A stretch of DNA of 64,000 nt from Branchiostoma floridae (taxonomy: Eukaryota > Chordata > Leptocardii > Amphioxiformes > Branchiostomatidae): contig NC_049989.1 of assembly GCF_000003815.2 (NCBI RefSeq), positions 14,212,555 to 14,276,554 on the forward strand, given 5' to 3'. The notes beneath the pieces were generated by a model that did no database searches, was not told where the DNA came from, and saw only the letters and a list, made by a program, of their open reading frames with translations. This document shows, in pieces, positions 39,706 to 50,591 of the stretch (its first letter is position 1; the number at the start of each line of letters is the position of its first letter). The position numbers and the translations under genes were made by a program.

Positions 39706-39752
39706 CTGTTCGTTAGGAGTGGAGTCGTCGGCATCGACCGTTGCCTCAGAAG
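39706..39752 (-). CDS. SMTN: Smoothelin-like exon 10 (short acidic exon)
   Basis: This 47-nt exon enters in phase 1 and leaves in phase 0. It has a TTTTTCAG acceptor and a GTAAGA donor. It encodes SEATVDADDSTPNEQ, continuing the acidic character of exon 9. It is supported by two good splice sites and by phases that fit both exon 9 and exon 11. Confidence 0.82.
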
Positions 39753-40311
39753 CTGAAAAATAAATTCAGATTTGTAAAGTTTTCTCTTTTCAATGAAAAG
39801 TAGTGGTTTTGGTACTAGCACATAAGAACTACAAGATGTATAAATAAACACTGTCAGAGTGGTACAAACACTTGATAAGTGGAGCCTTACATGGGGTGCT
39901 AACTAGATACAGCTATCAAGCTAAAAGCATGTCATTGTGACGCACAGAAAAAAACTAAAACTCGAAAAACTTGATTTGGCCATAAAACATATTCTACAGA
40001 AGGAAACCTAGTTGATAAAATAAAGCCCTCAAGACATGGATTAAAGCTTCTAGATGCCGCATAGAATAACGAGTAAGGAGAGCCGGCTTGGAAAGTCTCT
40101 GAGGACAACTGTTGTACGTCATTCTACAGTTTATATGAGCAGGCAAACAGGGCTGGGAGCAGTGACGTTAATGGCTGGCCTTCTTGGGATTCCATGCATT
40201 TGAAACGATAACCTTGCAAAGATATGCATCCAAATTACAGTAGCAAAACTACAAGCTTGCATGTTCAAGCGAATATGAGGAGGTTAGCAGAGATAAATCA
40301 CAATGGCTTAC

Positions 40312-42270
40312 TGTTGGCATCTTCTGGAGATGTTTCTGATTTGCTGTCTTCACCAGTAGTCTCATCTACGTCAGCTGCGGAGGAATTCACAAGGCCGTCT
40401 TGAGATTCTTCCGTAGTCTCCTGAGGCGTAACCTCATCTTTAAGATCCTGTACCTCTTCTGGGTCACCTTCTTCTTCCCCTTCCTCATCTTCTTTGTTCT
40501 CAGAATCCATTGTCTTGTCTTCTCCTACTTCTTCCTGGATGCCGGCAAGCTCCTCCTCGTCGAGGATCATGACAGATTCCATGTCTTGCTCGCAAGTTTC
40601 TTCCTCCGCTTCTGCATCCTGCACAATCCGGTCACCCGCTTCGTTTGTTTTCTTATCTCTGTTTACGCCACTTATGGTTGTGCCTGTTTCCAAAGTATGT
40701 GATTGGGTTGTATTTACACAAGGTGGAGATATATTGTCCTCACGTACACTTGCCTCTGCATCTGTAGTTGTTGTGGATATGTTGTCATCATTGGTATTTT
40801 CAACATCTGTGTCGACAAGTAAGTCTAAGTCTGCTTCTGTGTCGGACAGTTCCTCTGTATACTCCTTGGTGTCAAAGTTGTGTTCCGAATCAGCATCTTC
40901 ATCAGCTGACTCTGTGTTAGCCAATAGCAAGGCATCTTTCTCTGCATCAGCAAGTGGTTCTTCATCTGCAATAACATCTTCATCATCATCTGCATCATCA
41001 TCCCTAACATCTTTCTCCTCCGATTTATCACTTAAGGCATCCTCGTCAGCGGCTGTTTCAGTCAAATCATCCTTACCAGCCTCACTGTCATCACTCTTGA
41101 CCCTTGCTCTTGGTAAGCCATTCAGAGTCTCCTCATCGATCTTGATCTTTCTGACCCTTGACGACTTTCCGAAGAAGAGTTTGTCCCACTTATTTCCAGA
41201 GGAAGCTGGTTCTTCCTCTGCATCATTCTCATCATCATCATCATCATCATCGGAGGGCTCCACATTTTCCACAGGTGCAGTTTCCTCATTGCTGATAGAG
41301 GGCTCTTCAGTGTTCTCCTCTTCTTGAGCAGAGCTCGTGTCTTCCTGGCCATCCAATCTGAAGACACGGTGACGTTTGGGCTTGTCTTTTAGTAACCCCT
41401 CCCAACTTTTCCCCTTCTTTGCCAGGCTTACAGACAGGTTGGATTCCTTGGTTATCAAACTGGCAGCATTTGCTTTCACACGTTGCTTCTTTTCTTTGAG
41501 GGACATCTTGTCATCTTGTGCAGATTTGTCTTTCACAGGCTCTTGGCTGCTCTCCTTTTCTTCCGTTTTTTCTGCAGACTTCAACTTGACAGACAATGTG
41601 GACTCTTTGACAGGTGTGACATTGCCAGCAGTCTTTTTCACGCCTTGTTTCTTCTTTTCCGTTTCAGCTTTTGATTTCTGCAGCTCGTGGGTATTCTCTT
41701 CCTCTGCCGGCTTTTCTGACTTCAGCTTTACAGTCAACTTTGACTCCCTGACAGGTGTCACATTGGCGGCGTTCTTTTTCACTGGTCTTTTCTTCTCTTC
41801 CGTTACACCATTTGACTTCTCCTTCTCAGCACTTGATTTCTCCAATGGTTGGTTGTTTCCCTTTTCTGCTGACTTTTCTGGCTTCCCGTTTTGGACAGAT
41901 TTTGAAACAGCAGCCCCTCTTTCTTTGGAAGAAGCCTTCTCTGCCTTCTTAGGGGTCGGTACAGTATCTTTTTCCTTATCAGACTCTTTGCTGCTACTGC
42001 GTCTTCTTTCAAATGGGTTGGACTTGTCAACAAATGCTTCCCACTTATTCCCAAGGCTGGCCACCTTACCCTCCGATATGTTCTTCATGTCTTTCCTGTA
42101 AGATGCACTTTTCTTAGACGCTGTCCCATTTTCCAGTTTGCGGGCAGTTTCAGGCAGCTTGCCGATCTCCTTGCCGGTTTTTTGTTTCCCTAGAGAGGTG
42201 GTTGACTTGCCTTTATCTTGAAGACTTCCTGCTGTGGTGGCTTGTTTAGTGGTTGACCCTGTGGGTTGCC
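40312..42270 (-). CDS. SMTN: Smoothelin-like exon 9 (giant acidic, lysine-rich repeat exon)
   Basis: This 1959-nt exon enters in phase 1 after a CATTAG acceptor and leaves in phase 1 at a GTAAGC donor. It encodes about 653 residues (446-1098 of the full-length model). The N-terminal third is lysine-rich and holds three degenerate copies of a roughly 50-residue unit with the core NVTPVKES-x-LSVKLKS. Three tryptophan motifs are visible: GNKWEAF, GKSWEGL and GNKWDKL, each followed by a basic patch. The last two thirds are strongly acidic (D/E runs) and probably disordered. There is no catalytic domain. The long open frame on the opposite strand at 40494-41327 is an antisense shadow of the acidic codons. 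The exon is much longer than any exon I know from vertebrate smoothelins. Confidence 0.9.
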
Positions 42271-42774
42271 CTAATGAGGAAAGAAACAGACATTAATCAA
42301 ACTTAACAACCTTTTGGTGGACTACTGTCTACCCAAATAGAAAATATTTAGCCTGTGCCTGTTTCAGAAAGTTACATTGTATTACTACACTCGAACTGTA
42401 CTACCCTATTGTTTCAATTGTAAATTTAAAACCTAATTACCCTCCCACCATGAAATAAAACCAATGCAAAAATCTGAGTGTCCCTGATAAATCATTATCT
42501 GCTGTCTAAAGCAATGGTAATTAAAGCAATCATTATGGCTTTTACTCGCATATGGAAATTATCAACAAACCAGACAACAGAGGATCGTCAAAGCTTATGC
42601 TTCCATCAAAAGTATGTACACCAATTTGGGAAAATCCTGTGGCTATCAAATTGTGATCAGGTGTGTATAGTTTTCATAGCAACAATGCCACCTGGCAGAT
42701 TAAAACTAATTTGCTAACAATAGAGTGAGTGTGAACACATAAATCTTAAGAGATTTGCTAATGATTAACAACTA

Positions 42775-42874
42775 NNNNNNNNNNNNNNNNNNNNNNNNNN
42801 NNNNNNNNNNNNNNNNNNNNNNNNNNNNNNNNNNNNNNNNNNNNNNNNNNNNNNNNNNNNNNNNNNNNNNNNNN
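42775..42874. other. Assembly gap (100 N)
   Basis: Exactly 100 N bases lie here, probably a placeholder for a gap of unknown length. It falls in the intron between exons 8 and 9, so a further small exon could be hidden. Confidence 0.99.
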
Positions 42875-43301
42875 GCCATTTCAAGGAAACATGTTGCATT
42901 ATGACATCATGAAAACACGGCTATGAGGAAATCTGCTATGTGACAACATTCACTTCCTGAAACTGTGGGTCTGTTTTTATATTGAACTTCTAGTTCAGTG
43001 TTTCATATATGAGAACTTACTAATTGTGGTATAAATTATACACTGATCCCTGGGATTTTGAATAATACAAAGACCTTAGAATACACTTACTGAGAAATTC
43101 AATTGCAAACATTTTCAACATTGACGTTACCCAGTAACAATGGTCTTTTAGTGTTTGTGTAATAGCTGTTAGAAAATCTACATGCCCCGGTCATTGATTT
43201 TGCACGGCAATTACTCGCACATGCTGAGTTAGTTTATCTATATTCAGCACCACAGCTCAGTAGAATCATAAAGATACATAAAAATGACTCAGGAAACATA
43301 C

Positions 43302-43371
43302 CATTTTTCCTCACATCTCGTAAGGCCTGTCGTATCTTTTTCCTCTCATCATAATCAGCACACACCAGGAG
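43302..43371 (-). CDS. SMTN: Smoothelin-like exon 8 (second half of domain 4)
   Basis: This 70-nt exon enters in phase 0 and leaves in phase 1. The acceptor is CAATAG and the donor GTATGT. It encodes LLVCADYDERKKIRQALRDV followed by RKN. It is a clear second-half smoothelin motif with the R-K-K-I-R core. Confidence 0.9.
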
Positions 43372-43780
43372 CTATTGAGATAAAGGAAATGATGAGCTAA
43401 CAATTAAACACAATCAAGTAATAATTAAAAGCTTTCTATGCCTGTTTGTTCCTGAAAACAAATTGTTTAAATGAAGGAAATAAAGGATCAACTGTTTACA
43501 ATATACAGTGTAACCTGAAGTGAAACCTGTTGGGCATAACAATATCTTCAACAGGTAATTCGAAAACAGCTTTCATTTCTCAAACCCTCAAACAATATCT
43601 AAACTTTCCAACAAAATTTGGTCACTACATAAGGGCAGTTGGTCATCATATTATACACAAGATCCAATTTGTCAATCATAGGGAAAATGACAAAAATTAT
43701 CTAAGGTTCTTAATCTTATGTAGACTGTTGTAGTTGTACAGGTTTGACTGTTGTTTGATATCTACCGGAAGTAAACATAC

Positions 43781-44019
43781 CATGTACTGAAGGTCTTCTT
43801 CCGTCTTGGAAGACAAGTCATCTTCCTCACCACTCTCTTGAACTTTCTCAACTTCAGCAGAAGACGTATCATTTTTCTCCGAGTCCCCATTTGTCAAACC
43901 ATTAGTTTGGACTTCTGAAATTTCCTCTGCACATTCCATGGTTTCTGTTGCAACAGGCTTCTCTAATACTTCCTCAGCTTGTGGTAAATCACTCTGGGTA
44001 GTTGAGTTCTCACCTTGGC
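43781..44019 (-). CDS. SMTN: Smoothelin-like exon 7 (acidic linker, first half of domain 4)
   Basis: This 239-nt exon enters in phase 1 and leaves in phase 0, with a TTTTCAG acceptor and a GTATGT donor. Most of it is an acidic linker rich in E, S and T. It ends in DDLSSKTEEDLQYM, the first half of smoothelin domain 4, again with M at the phase-0 junction. Confidence 0.88.
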
Positions 44020-45026
44020 CTGAAAAAAAAGGTTAACTTTATACATGTACATGGGTCAAGGTATTGACACACTGTTGTATAGTAAAATCTATGATTGTAC
44101 CTAATTAATTAGTACTATCTAATTCAAAGCTCAGGCAACATGGCTCTGTTCAATACAACACATGTACCCAGAAAACAGTAAGAGGCTTCAGAGAGTTTTT
44201 CATGTTTGACCTTGTAACAGTCTAAACCCATAGAAATAAGCTGTGTTCTCTTACAATCTACGTCAAATATCTCAATTAAATGCCATATAGATAGGTACTA
44301 TACTGAAAGGTATGTACACTAATCCATTTAGTTTTGTCCAACCAGATTGCACCATTGTAACCAGGTTATATAAACAGGGTATTAGACAGTGTTTGTCTGA
44401 GAAATAGGCTAATGATATCAGCTTCTAACATGTCTAAAACACCAGAACTTGTTTTCAAAGGCTTAATGTTACAAGTAGTTTTATCTGGTATCTTTCATTA
44501 AATCATTTACCGAGTAAGGGTATGGTTGGAATTGTATCTTGAACATGACCGCTAAAGTTGAACAATTTACTTTAAACATATCTATGAAATGTTATGATAA
44601 AGTAAATCAACCTCCAGTTGCTGTTATGAATAAAAACACGGCCTTACTTTAAAACAGCAAAGATACCAGTAAACCTGTCTGACAACCATATCTTTGATGC
44701 AGACCATCTGAATACATGATGATTCACGCTGTTGCTATATCTAGACAAGCACATTAAGTTCACACCCAGTACAAGTCTATACCTCCCACAACCATGTGGT
44801 CTTTTGCTTGTCTGTTATAGAAGTTAGGAGTCAAGCTTCTGATAAACTTGCTTTCCAAAGTTTCCTTTACCTGCATTGGTGACTCATAGGAGAAACAGAA
44901 GATTCTTTTAGTTTAAGAAACAAGTTATTTATCTTTGACAACACAGTCTTGTCTTTACAGTTCAGTGCACAAACCTAGCCACAGGGTCCTACAAACTACG
45001 TACATAGATCATGCAAGTCTCTTTAC

Positions 45027-45129
45027 CTTTGACGGCTGCAAGGTCTTTTCTGTCGCGGCTCAGTCTGCGAACGGCTCGGATTCTTGCTCGCAACCGTCGC
45101 TTCTCTTCCACATCGGACGTCTCCTTTAC
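45027..45129 (-). CDS. SMTN: Smoothelin-like exon 6 (second half of domain 3)
   Basis: This 103-nt exon enters in phase 0 and leaves in phase 1. It has a CCGCAG acceptor and a GTAAAG donor. It encodes VKETSDVEEKRRLRARIRAV and then a short basic tail (RRLSRDRKDLAAVK). This is the basic second half of domain 3. It differs from the other copies in having V for L at its first position, and L for I in the R-x-I-R motif. Confidence 0.88.
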
Positions 45130-46596
45130 CTGCGGAAGATCGGCGAAACTGATTGACTCAAAAGAACGACTCGCGACTGTTTAACTGTCGCCTCCCTGTA
45201 CTTACGACACAGATAATGAAGTTAGTGCCCTTTAGTTAGAAGGGAGTTCACCCTTCATGAGTGAGGGGGGAGGATCATAATTACTGGCTTGGTGGTAATG
45301 GGTGGGAGGGAAGGATCATTATTAAGTGGTAATGGGTAGGGAGTAACAAAAATACCTATATTACATGTACACTGACTTTCTCTTATATATAATTTAGGAC
45401 TACCCCTACTGGCTAGCAGTTTTGATGTATTCAAAAACTTTCAAAAGGAAAAAAATGTCGCCTTTAATGAAACTTGAATACACTGTATACAAGGTCTCAA
45501 GTCACTGTATAACCCCTCATTTGCAAAATGTATGCTCAAAACAAGGACACTCCTACTACTACAAGTTGATGTGTGCCACCTGTTACCCCATGTATCAAGC
45601 TGCTTATCATACATTAACCTGTACTTTGGGACAGACCACAAAGCATTGTAGGGGGGAGTTTCATCAAGATTTCTTTCAATATGGTATAGTAATATTGAAT
45701 AAAGAAAAAGTCTAATTTCTTTCTTTTGCCAAATCTCTGCATTTTTCAGTTTTGAGTACAAAAATCCCTAACTTACTTTCCTCCTTATGATAACCATTAT
45801 ATTTTTAAGTTCTCATCCCTACAAAGCTTGAATGATGGTCTATCCCACAGGCACCCCTGGTCAATATCTCTGCCCCAACCCCAGATGTATCACATCTAGG
45901 CCTTACTGGAGACAACTAAGTGTCAGGTCATGTTAACATTTCTAAGCCACTGTCTTACCATGGAAGTAGCCACTGCTCTTGCAATTACAAACATGGCTTT
46001 TTGAGTGTTAAATATTCTGTATATGGATGGTACCACTATCTACTCCCTTCCAAAGGGAGTGAAGTTATTAATTTTAGGCATTTTTCAATCTGTGTGTCTG
46101 TTCAGTGTCTGTCTGTGTGTATGTCATCTGTCTGTGTGTATGTCAGTCTCTGTGTATCTGCAATTCTGTGAAACAGGACAGATTGCAAACCTGGAACTGG
46201 TAGCAGCCTCACATATTGGGCTCCTGGTTCTAATAAGTTTGTAGCTGTTGGTTCAAAACTGAGTAGGGCATTTTGGATGGGACTGGGGACGTAAGATGGG
46301 GCTTCGTGTTTTAGGAGGTGCCTTGGGCACATTAAAAGGGAAGAGCCTATAAAACCCCTCTTTAAAAATATACCCTGCTACTGAAACAGCAAGGAAACTT
46401 GCTGATATACGTGCCACTTGGCACTACATTAGGGTCTAAACGATAGGAAGGGGGTGAAGTTTGCCATCTCTGACTGACTTGTTTTTGTTGTGGCATATCA
46501 AGTATTAGGAAAAATGGGGACACATCCCAAGAGAAGACACCTTTCGATAGTTGAAGACATGCTATAACAAATTAAATGCTGTACATCATCCCTCAC

Positions 46597-46791
46597 CATC
46601 TTAAGTAGAACGGCTTCATCTTCGATGTCTTCTATTGAGAGATGTCTCCCAAGTCTGGACGTCTCGCTGGAAGAACTTGACTTTCTCCTGCTCTTCTGTG
46701 TGGGACTGGCTGGCACACGAGAACTCTCCCCTCCGTCTTGGCTGTTTTTCCTGGGACTCGGCTTCTCCTGACTTTTCTTCCGTTCAAGAAC
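46597..46791 (-). CDS. SMTN: Smoothelin-like exon 5 (first half of domain 3)
   Basis: This 195-nt exon has 65 codons, phase 0 to phase 0, with acceptor TTATTAG and donor GTGAGG. A lysine/serine-rich linker (VLERKKSQEKPSPRKNSQ) leads to LSIEDIEDEAVLLKM, the acidic first half of smoothelin domain 3. The junction residue (M before the phase-0 intron) matches exons 1, 2 and 7. Confidence 0.9.
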
Positions 46792-46974
46792 CTAATAAAA
46801 CATGACATTGTTTTAGATTCCGTAGGTCTGATATTGTTATATACTCGAAAAATCTATTTGCACACAATGTGATATTGAATCTCCACACAAAACATTTCAC
46901 TTAGATGGACACTATCAGTTTAACATCTGACTTGCCTCCTCTACATTAACAGACTTTTGTTTATATTGCATATT

Positions 46975-47327
46975 AGGAAACCTGCCTCATGGCATAACAC
47001 ACCAAGTTTGTATAGGAGAGTACAAGCTGCATATCTTGACTGATTTAATGGGTCCTAGGAAAGGTCCCTACTCTAAGTCACTGTGGTGGGTTCTTTTACA
47101 TGCTCAAGGATGACTCTCAGACATGGGACCTCCATTTAAAGTCTATCTGAAGGACATCCCTAACCAAAGCTTAAGGTACATAGTACTCATTTTCACCTGA
47201 GTGAAGTAAAGAAATTTGTGTAACATGCCTCTCCCCAGTGCACAATGTCGGGGTTTATCAGGGGGTTCAAACCAAGGACCTCTGAGCTTTGAGTCAAACA
47301 CCCTACTGTTAGGCTGCTTGATGGAAC
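46975..47327 (-). mobile_element. tRNA-derived SINE, minus orientation
   Basis: The minus strand shows an A-box-like GCAGCCTAACAG (about 47306-47317) and a good B box, GGTTTGAACCC (47263-47273). A body follows ending in a tail with AAAGAACCCACCACAGTG. The tail matches that of the plus-strand SINE at 47391 and the fragment at 37640-37850. Confidence 0.65.
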
Positions 47328-47390
47328 TCATACATTTTTGACACCTGAACTACAGCATACCAGTTTACACATGTTTGAACGTGAGATCAT

Positions 47391-47725
47391 GTGGCGTAAT
47401 CGGCAGTGCTTTGGGCTCAGGCCCAAGAGGTCTAGAGTTCAAAATCTGCCATGTCACCAATCTTGTGCCCTTCAGAAAGGCACTTAACACGACTTTCCTC
47501 ACTTCGATCAGATGAAAATGAGTACATACGTTCGGCTAGGGCTGTCGCTCGGATGGGACGTTAACTTGAATGGAGTCGCGTGTTTGGGGAGAGCCACACC
47601 TCGAACATGTTTAAGAACCCACCGCACTTATTGAAAAGAGTAGGGGTCCTTCCCGGTGTGAGTGGATCATACTTACAATTAGGGTACCTTGTGTATGTGC
47701 CATAATGATCAACATGATGATCGCC
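47391..47725 (+). mobile_element. tRNA-derived SINE, plus orientation
   Basis: An A box (TGGCGTAATCGG, 47392) and a decayed B box precede a conserved-looking body, CCCTTCAGAAAGGCACTTAA. The tail contains GAACATGTTTAAGAACCCAC. It ends against a GAA microsatellite (about 47728-47755) next to the exon 4 donor. Confidence 0.65.
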
Positions 47726-47761
47726 AGCACTAATAGAAGAAGAAGAAGAAAAAGAACAGAC

Positions 47762-48000
47762 CTTATGAGAACTGCTGCTGCTTCCCGGTGTCTTCCTCCC
47801 CTCTGTTTCCCCGCGGTCTCCGCTCCGACAGGCCACCAGATGCCCGCTGTTCTTCCGCCCCAACTGTCGACTCCCGCTCGTGCTCCCCTTCCTGGCGGCC
47901 AATCCGGTGACGGTTCCGGAAGAATGCGTACGGTCGGAGCTAGGCCTTCTTCCACCACTCGGTCTCCGAGCACGTGACTTCTCTACTTCTTCGGGTTCAC
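47762..48000 (-). CDS. SMTN: Smoothelin-like exon 4 (Ser/Arg-rich linker)
   Basis: This 239-nt exon enters in phase 1 and leaves in phase 0, with an ATTGCAG acceptor. It encodes a basic, serine- and glycine-rich linker without a known domain (EPEEVEKSRARRPSGGRRPS at the start, KTPGSSSSSHK at the end). The chosen donor (AAG then GTCTGT) is weak. It is the only nearby site that keeps phase 0 into exon 5. A stronger GTAAGT at about 47676 would leave in phase 1 and give a stop in exon 5. The donor lies next to a GAA-type microsatellite and a SINE, so the true end of the exon is less certain than its start. Confidence 0.75.
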
Positions 48001-48861
48001 CTGCAATGGATAAACCAAAATCAGTCCCATAAAAGAAGTAAAATCTGAGATCATCTTGAGATTTTAAAGGGTCAGCTAGTTTATTTGATACTGTAAACTT
48101 TCAAAGTGGTTTTATTTCATAGTGAACTCTACACCATGAAATCATGCACTACATACAAAGATGTTTCAAAGGCAAAATTTCCCTCAAAATAAACTATAGC
48201 AAAAGTGAATTTACGGTATCTACTGCATAACGTTAGATTTCAAATAGTTCCATATCAAACATTGGCTATACTCACCTGGAAGACTGTAAAATGATAAGCA
48301 TGTACCGGTATCAAGAAAAATATGACAGTCATCAGTACATTCCATTCTATTCTCACTCATTTCAAATCTTTAAATCGGTGCCACTTCTGGTTTAATATAC
48401 AATGTACAAACTAAAAGGACTTTTGCATGCATATGATATGCAAACAAATCTGAATTTCTCAACAACCTGTTTTCCAGATGTAGGGACCAAGCATTGATTT
48501 TCAAACAAATATAATCTCTGAGCCAAATCACATACATGTATTTATACAACAGTCCATTAATTTGACATTAAGCCTCTTTGCCTGATTGCATTTCCCAGTT
48601 CTACAGGAAGTTACATCAACAGTTGGAGGTTGACCACATAAAACTTCTGGGTGTCTGCCAGCTGCTTTTGATTCTTCTTGTCAAGCAATATTCATGAGGC
48701 ATTTTAATGTGATTTTTCTTCTTCTTGAATCTTCACACAACTATAGGATTCTACCTGTCTAAAAAGGAAAATAGCTGAAAATCATATTCAACCATTTGCC
48801 TAAAGTCATACATGTAAAAGAATGTATAAAAGATTGCACAAGAATCTAGAAAAACAATGAA

Positions 48862-49150
48862 AAACTAGAGGCAAGTATAGAAACAGTCTCCTGGCTCCTG
48901 GGATTCAAACCCTGAGGCCTGTCAGTTCACAAACCAAGCAATGCCACTAACCACTAAGCCAAAAGGTCTGAGCCAGTTTGCCTGGTCAGTTGGTGGAACT
49001 TGCACAACCCCACTGTTACACTACCCTCTTTTCATTATTCAGAAAAACTAGAGGCGAGCAAAAACAGTATCATGGCAGTTCACAAACCAATGCCGCTAAA
49101 CCACTAAGCCAAAAGGTCTAGTTGGCCTGGTCAGTTGGTGATGTTTGAAC
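48862..49150 (-). repeat. tRNA-like SINE head and its partial tandem copy
   Basis: The minus strand at about 48900-48970 shows TGGCTTAGTGG (A box) and GGGTTTGAATCCC (B box). A second, decayed copy follows about 185 bp further on. Both contain CACTAAGCCAAAAGGTCT and GGCCTGGTCAGTTGGTG-type words on the plus strand. Confidence 0.55.
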
Positions 49151-49240
49151 CAGGACACTGTCACAACAATTACATGCCCTTTTGATATATCAAAGCACCA
49201 CTTCCCACAATTTTCATGCTTTCTTCAAGAATCAACAGTT

Positions 49241-49426
49241 ACTGTAAATGCATTTATGTTTGCGGGGATTTAATTTTGTGTTAGGTTTTCAGTTTGCGGT
49301 AGTGCCATACACTGTAGTCACATACTGTAATGAAAAAATGTTCTCGGTGGTTTTAAGTTCGCGGTAAGACTGCCTCATGAAAACCAGCGAACATAAAACC
49401 ACTGCGAACATTTCTGCATTTACAGT
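49241..49426. mobile_element. ACTGTAAATGCA-end MITE, copy 1
   Basis: Perfect 12-bp inverted ends (ACTGTAAATGCA / TGCATTTACAGT) bound 186 bp with repeated GTTCGCGGT / ACCGCGAAC words. Decayed relatives are seen at about 13744-13956 and 48090-48230. Confidence 0.65.
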
Positions 49427-49523
49427 TCAGATCCTCAGATCCTCAGATCAGTCTGTATGCATATTTTACCATATATTTAGACAAACCAAAACCGCCCACA
49501 GTTTAGGCTAGACCTGTCCTTAC

Positions 49524-49599
49524 CTTCTGACTGCCGCTTGAGTGCTCTGATGGCCAAGCGGATCTCTTTCCTCTGCCTGTAGTCAGTAGTCTCCTTCAG
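49524..49599 (-). CDS. SMTN: Smoothelin-like exon 3 (second half of domain 2)
   Basis: This 76-nt exon enters in phase 0 and leaves in phase 1. The acceptor is CTGTCAG and the donor GTAAGG. It encodes LKETTDYRQRKEIRLAIRAL followed by KRQSE. This matches the basic second half of a smoothelin domain (L-x-x-x-T-[DE]-[YL]-x-x-R-[KR]-x-I-R). It is below usual ORF length cut-offs and was recognised by homology to its sister exons. Confidence 0.9.
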
Positions 49600-50591
49600 C
49601 TGACAGGAGAGAATAAAGAAGACAGGGGTGTTAGAAAGCGGCTTAGCTAGGTGTGAGGTCTGATCTCAATTAAACCACTACATGATGGGGTCAGGTCCTA
49701 TTGCTTCCAGGTGGAGATATGGAGGAGGAACAGTTGGTTCAGCCCTGAGGGGTGTTCCATGTACCTACCTATGCGGAGTCTATTGAGATTTGCAGTGCAA
49801 GTTGTACCTGTAGATTTTAAAACATGTACTTTGATAAAGGTTAGAAATAAAAAAAATGACTTTGTGGAGGATCATTCTAATAAAGAGAACAAGAATCCAT
49901 CCAATACTGGTCTAGTCAACCTGTGAAAGCTAATTACATAATTCCTCCACAGAATATAATATGATATCTGGTAGGTGAGAATTCAATTGTTTGCCTTATG
50001 ATTACAATATATGTCATATATCACACATGCATGTACTGCTATATGCCATTTTGGTAGTTAACATTTCTCAGAAGATGCAAAAAGGAGATTGCGGACTTCC
50101 AGAACTTCCAAATAACTTTTCAATACATGTTGTTACATAGAGGACTGTACTACTTTGAGCCAATTAGACCTGCTATGTTTATATCAAGGCAACTATTCAA
50201 ATGCCAAACGATTGCCTGTTAGTAGGGGCCAGACTATTCTGCAAGGACACAATCAGAGAGGCAGAATATCCTGGATTCCAGGCTATATCTTAGTATATAG
50301 AGCAGACCCTTTCAGTATTAATCATGGTTCCCCCCTACATCAGCCTCAGCTCTGACCAGGTCAACAGCTTGGAAAGCCTTCAGGTCAGATCAAAGCTAAC
50401 AGGTCTCCCAGGAGACCACAGGATGCTGGGATAGCAGCAAATACATCCCAAGGACACAGAGAAATGCTCCTCCCAAAGAGGATTACCTTCTTGGGGGGTA
50501 AAAAGGAGGAAGCTACGCTCCAAATCTGAACTTAGTAGGGTTCTTGTCTGGTGGTAAGTTAATTTTTTGGTTGGACGTAAGTTCCATGACA

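Noticed and set aside
40494-41327. 277-codon serine-rich open frame on the plus strand
   Set aside because: It is the antisense of the D/E-rich codons in exon 9; serine runs are what such codons give when read backwards.
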